The translations under genes were made by a program, and so were the position numbers. Below are positions 15,252 through 18,129 of a stretch of DNA of 18,129 nt, in pieces. Position 1 is the stretch's first letter; each line of letters opens with the position of its first letter. The DNA is taken from contig CAKTJM010000022.1 of the NCBI GenBank assembly GCA_934567745.1, positions 1 to 18,129 on the forward strand, in the 5' to 3' direction. This stretch comes from an uncultured Eubacteriales bacterium. GTDB lineage: Bacteria; Bacillota; Clostridia; Oscillospirales; Oscillospiraceae. The notes beneath the pieces were generated by a model. That model had not been told where the DNA came from. It made no database searches and saw nothing but the letters and a program-made list of their open reading frames with translations.

Positions 15252-16607
15252 ATGGACGACTATCAAAACGACAGATTCGAGCAGGATCCATTCGGGTCCC
15301 CTGAGCCCACCCCGCCCACCGGCGGCCACGAGCCGCAGCGCCCGCGGAGGAAGATGAGCCTGAAGACCAAGGGCATGCTCAAGGTGGTGGCGCTGTGTCT
15401 GGTCTGCGCCCTGATCGGCGGCTTCGCCCAGCCCGTGGCGCACCTGATCGGCGGCGGCGGCACCACCACCATCTACACCGGCGACCGCCAGCCCACCCAG
15501 GTCACGACCGCCGCGGTCGATACCTCGAAGGAGCTGACCACCGCGGAGATCTACGCCAATTATGTGGAGTCCTGCGTCGGCATCACGGTCGATATCGTCA
15601 GCACCAACATCTTCGGCCAGACCGTCACCGGCGCGGCGGCCGGATCCGGCTTCGTCATCACGGAAGACGGCTACATCCTCACGAACTACCACGTCATCAG
15701 CGGGGCCAACTCGATCACCGTGGCCTTCTCCGACGGCAAGACCTACCCCGCCACCCTCGTCGGCGGTGAGGAGGCCAACGACATCGCCGTCATCAAGATC
15801 GACGCCACCGGGCTCAAGCCCGTCGTGATCGGCTCCTCGTCCGACATGCTCGTCGGCGAGCAGGTCACCACCATCGGCAACCCCCTCGGCGAGCTGACCT
15901 TCTCCGAGAGCACCGGCATCATCTCCGCCGTGGACCGCACGATCACCATGTCCGACGGCGCGGAGATGAACATGATCCAGACCGACTGCGCCATCAACTC
16001 CGGCAACTCCGGCGGCCCGCTGTTCAACAGCCACGGCGAGGTCATCGGCATCGTCAGCGCCAAGTATTCCTCCGGCGGCAGCTCCTCCAGCGCGTCCGTC
16101 GAGGGCCTCGGCTTCGCCATCCCCATGGACGACGTGGCGCAGATGGTCTCCGAGCTGGTCCAGAACGGCTACGTCAGCGGCAAGCCCCTGCTCGGCCTGA
16201 TCGGCGACCAGCAGAACGGCAGCATCGGCCAGGACCTGCAGGCCTACGGCATCCCCGCCGGGACCCTCGTGGCCGCGGTCACGCCGGACCTCCCCGCCGC
16301 CAAGGCCGGGATCCAGGCCGGCGACATCATCACCAAGTTCGGCGATGCGGACATCACGAGCTGGAACGACCTCGTCGCCGCCAAGAACAGCCATAAGCCC
16401 GGCGACAAGGTGGACGTCGGCGTCTACCGCTCCGGCCAGACCCTGACCCTGACCGTCACCCTGGGCGAGTCCACGCCCGAGAGCGACGCGAAGCAGCAGA
16501 AGACCCAGGAGGAGTATGCGGCCAAGCAGAAGGAAGCGGAACAGCAGCAGCAACAGCAGCAGGGCAACTACAGCTGGCCCTTCGGCAGCTGGGGCTACGG
16601 GAACTGA
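15252..16607 (+). CDS. htrA: Membrane-anchored HtrA/DegP-type serine protease with PDZ domain
   Basis: HtrA proteases remove misfolded proteins outside the membrane. Residues 1-42 are a Pro-rich, then basic cytoplasmic part, and 43-66 form one transmembrane helix. The trypsin-like domain (about 95-295) has the triad H147 (TNYHVIS), D177 (ANDIAVIKI) and S253 (NSGNSGGPLFN). One PDZ domain covers about 305-405 (VAAVTPDLPAAKAGIQAGDI). The tail has seven glutamines in a row and ends WPFGSWGYGN. The 451 residues fit Gram-positive HtrA. The ribosome site is GGAGG, 9 bases before the ATG. Its promoter suggests two-component control, as CssRS does in Bacillus, though no such genes are in the window. 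Confidence 0.95.
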   Translation: MDDYQNDRFEQDPFGSPEPTPPTGGHEPQRPRRKMSLKTKGMLKVVALCLVCALIGGFAQPVAHLIGGGGTTTIYTGDRQPTQVTTAAVDTSKELTTAEIYANYVESCVGITVDIVSTNIFGQTVTGAAAGSGFVITEDGYILTNYHVISGANSITVAFSDGKTYPATLVGGEEANDIAVIKIDATGLKPVVIGSSSDMLVGEQVTTIGNPLGELTFSESTGIISAVDRTITMSDGAEMNMIQTDCAINSGNSGGPLFNSHGEVIGIVSAKYSSGGSSSSASVEGLGFAIPMDDVAQMVSELVQNGYVSGKPLLGLIGDQQNGSIGQDLQAYGIPAGTLVAAVTPDLPAAKAGIQAGDIITKFGDADITSWNDLVAAKNSHKPGDKVDVGVYRSGQTLTLTVTLGESTPESDAKQQKTQEEYAAKQKEAEQQQQQQQGNYSWPFGSWGYGN

Positions 16608-16652
16608 GGCTCCGATGAGATAAGGACAGTAGGATACACACGACGACACGAA

Positions 16653-16689
16653 CGCCGCGCCCGGATCGTAAACCGGGCGCGGCGCTTTT
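16653..16689 (+). terminator. Intrinsic terminator of htrA
   Basis: A perfect 12-bp stem, CGCCGCGCCCGG (16653-16664) with CCGGGCGCGGCG (16673-16684), closes an 8-base loop and is followed by C and four T. Confidence 0.9.
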
Positions 16690-16691
16690 GC

Positions 16692-16720
16692 TTGCCAAAC
16701 GGGGCGCGATGTGATAGCAT
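16692..16720 (+). promoter_or_regulatory. Promoter of the SLH gene
   Basis: TTGCCA (16692-16697) and TAGCAT (16715-16720) are spaced 17 bp apart, just past the htrA terminator and 36 bases before the SLH start. Confidence 0.55.
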
Positions 16721-16756
16721 CTTTTTATCGAAGAAAGAGAAAGAGGAGGTCCCATC

Positions 16757-17365
16757 ATGAAGGATATCCGAAAGAGCGCCGCGGCGCTCCTCGCTGTGCT
16801 GATGCTGAGCAGCGTGCTGCCGGTCTGCGCCGCCGGACCGGCCTTCGCCGACGTGCCCGGCGGGAGCTGGTTCGCCGCGCCGGTGCAGTGGGCCGTCGCG
16901 CAGGAGATCACGAACGGCACCAGCGCCACCACCTTCTCCCCGAACACGACCTGCACCAAGGCGCAGGTGCTCACCTTCCTCTGGCGGGCCTTCGGGTCGC
17001 CGGACCCGACGCCCGCCCAGCCGTTCACGGACATCTCCGGCGGGACCTTCTATTATAAGGCCGCGCTGTGGGCCTATGAGAACGGGATGGTGGACGCGGG
17101 CGCGTTCCAGCCGAACGCGCCCTGCACCCGCAGCATGGCCGTGACCTATCTCTGGAAGGCCGCCGGCCGACCGGCGGCCGCGGCGGACACCGGCTTCACC
17201 GACGTGCCCGCCGACTGCGCCCAGGCGGTCGCCTGGGCCGTGGCGCGCGGCGTGACGAACGGGATGAGCGAGACGACCTTCGCGCCCGCGGTCACCTGCA
17301 CCCGCGCCCAGATCGTGACCTTCCTGTACCGGGACCTCGGGGACCGGCTGGACATCATCCTTTGA
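16757..17365 (+). CDS. Secreted protein consisting of three SLH repeats
   Basis: Residues 1-25 form a signal peptide: basic MKDIRK, a hydrophobic core, then a likely cut after VCA. The rest is three surface-layer-homology repeats: about 30-80 (FADVPGGSWFAAPVQWAVAQ), 90-137 (FTDISGGTFYYKAALWAYEN) and 147-195 (FTDVPADCAQAVAWAVARG). Each ends in the CT(K/R)xxxVTFLWR-like helix. SLH trimers bind pyruvylated secondary wall polymers on the cell surface. No other domain is present, so the 202-residue protein is a bare wall-binding module. The ribosome site is AGGAGG. A secreted hydrolase gene follows 15 bp later, so the two are probably one operon. The usual TRAE tip of SLH is TKAQ/TRSM/TRAQ here. 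Confidence 0.9.
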   Translation: MKDIRKSAAALLAVLMLSSVLPVCAAGPAFADVPGGSWFAAPVQWAVAQEITNGTSATTFSPNTTCTKAQVLTFLWRAFGSPDPTPAQPFTDISGGTFYYKAALWAYENGMVDAGAFQPNAPCTRSMAVTYLWKAAGRPAAAADTGFTDVPADCAQAVAWAVARGVTNGMSETTFAPAVTCTRAQIVTFLYRDLGDRLDIIL

Positions 17366-17380
17366 TCGGAGGGGACAGAG

Positions 17381-18129
17381 ATGAAACGAACAGGGAAACG
17401 GATCGTGTCCGTGCTCCTCGCGCTCGTGCTGGTCTGCGGTCTGACGACCGCCCCGGCCATGGCGGCGGGGACCTATGACCCGGCCGCTGCGCTCTCCTAC
17501 GCGAAGGCCCACTGGAACGACGGGAAGGGCTTATGCGCGGAGTTCGTGCGGAAGTGCCTGCGGGCGGGCGGCCGTAAGGTGACCGCCAACGGCTGCACCA
17601 CCATGGTCCGGCAGCTCAAGCAGAGCGGCTATGGCACCTGGTACCAGCTGACCCGGGAGGCGGACGGGCGCATCTCCGTGCCGAAGAACAGCGGGAAGCT
17701 CTCGCCGGGCGACCCCGTCTTCTTCTACTGCCCGTCGGAGACGGACGGCTGCCCCTACGTCCACGTGGTGCTCTACAGCAGTCAGGACAGCAGGGGCTAC
17801 CTCCGCTGCTATGCGCACAACGACCCGATGAACGATCAGGTCATCCAATATGCCCGGTGCGGTTATTGTGACGGCAAGGTCTCGGCGGCCTATGTCTATC
17901 ACATGGACAGCAAGAAGACCGACACCACGCCGACCACCCCGACCACCCCGACGACCCCGGCCACGCCGGAGCCGAAGCCCACGACCCTCTCCGCGAGCGT
18001 GTCCTCTGTGGCCATGGCGGTGGGGGAGAGCCGGACGGTGACGCTGACGATCGGCGGGGACCTGCCGCAGGGCTGCCGTCTCCTGGTGGACCGGGGCGAC
18101 GATCCCTTCCTCGTCACGAACGACTGGGG
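17381..18129 (+). CDS. Secreted papain-fold-like hydrolase (amidase/CHAP-like) with Pro-Thr linker, partial
   Basis: The frame opens at ATG 17381 behind GGAGGGG and runs off the right edge after 249 codons. Residues 1-28 form a signal peptide ending APAMA. Residues 31-175 form a catalytic domain: AALSYAKAHWNDGKGLCAEF with C52, then CLRAGG, LSPGDPVFFY (107-116), YVHVVLY (H128) and AHND (H147). The Cys...His order and the PGD motif before the histidine fit NlpC/P60, CHAP or Amidase_6-type hydrolases that cut cell-wall peptides; which one cannot be settled by eye. A Thr-Pro linker (181-200) leads to a probable Ig-like domain (SASVSSVAMAVGESRTVTLT). The pairing with a bare SLH protein suggests a cell-surface role. 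Confidence 0.75.
   Translation, partial: MKRTGKRIVSVLLALVLVCGLTTAPAMAAGTYDPAAALSYAKAHWNDGKGLCAEFVRKCLRAGGRKVTANGCTTMVRQLKQSGYGTWYQLTREADGRISVPKNSGKLSPGDPVFFYCPSETDGCPYVHVVLYSSQDSRGYLRCYAHNDPMNDQVIQYARCGYCDGKVSAAYVYHMDSKKTDTTPTTPTTPTTPATPEPKPTTLSASVSSVAMAVGESRTVTLTIGGDLPQGCRLLVDRGDDPFLVTNDW
17924..17968 (+). repeat. Five tandem 9-bp units coding Thr-Thr-Pro
   Basis: Five units of the form ACC-ACC-CCG (first ACC-ACG-CCG, last GCC-ACG-CCG) code the T/A-T-P linker between the catalytic and Ig-like domains of the secreted hydrolase. Such arrays can vary in copy number between strains. Confidence 0.8.

Noticed and set aside
15216..16649. 477-codon minus-strand frame across htrA
   Set aside because: Antisense to a protease with a complete catalytic triad; composition is that of a complement artefact.

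Overview
This window is the chromosomal replication-origin neighbourhood of a spore-forming, GC-rich member of the Firmicutes. The evidence is the canonical order jag-yidC-yidD-rnpA-rpmH, then oriC, then dnaA-dnaN-yaaA-recF-remB-gyrB-gyrA, together with a spore germination protease gene (gpr) and SLH-type wall-binding repeats of the T-C-T-R-A-Q form. The strong G/C preference at third codon positions points to a high-GC lineage of class Clostridia, perhaps Oscillospirales. That placement is inference from gene content and protein wording, not from a phylogeny.

Left arm (1-2992, minus strand): a five-gene operon reads leftward from a consensus promoter (TTGACA, 18-bp spacer, TATAAT). It encodes L34, the RNase P protein, YidD, YidC and Jag/KhpB; jag runs off the window edge. 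It links ribosome and RNase P production to membrane protein insertion. The L34 leader can fold into three small hairpins, the last presenting the Shine-Dalgarno sequence in its loop. A nested inverted repeat lies between rpmH and rnpA.

Origin (2993-4897): a non-coding stretch and the dnaA promoter precede dnaA, which starts at TTG. The 269-bp dnaA-dnaN gap carries at least six DnaA-box-like nonamers followed by a GC-rich spacer and a DnaA-trio-like tract. This is the likely unwinding site. No good boxes are visible upstream of dnaA.

Right arm (4898-13657, plus strand): the replication and topology block dnaN, yaaA (S4 RNA-binding), recF, remB (DUF370), gyrB and gyrA. A PrsW-family intramembrane protease sits between the two gyrase genes, and a small two-helix membrane protein of unknown function lies between gyrA and rnhA. 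Many genes overlap by 4 bp or are nearly touching, so translation is probably coupled.

Sporulation, ribosome and cell-surface segment (13658-18129): gpr is the only gene transcribed against replication. It is convergent with rnhA and divergent from rpsT (S20). rpsT ends in a strong terminator. Next come a membrane-anchored HtrA-type serine protease, whose promoter carries phased 11-bp direct repeats, a secreted protein made only of three SLH repeats, and a secreted papain-fold-like hydrolase that is cut by the window edge. No tRNA, rRNA, CRISPR array, insertion sequence or prophage gene was recognised.
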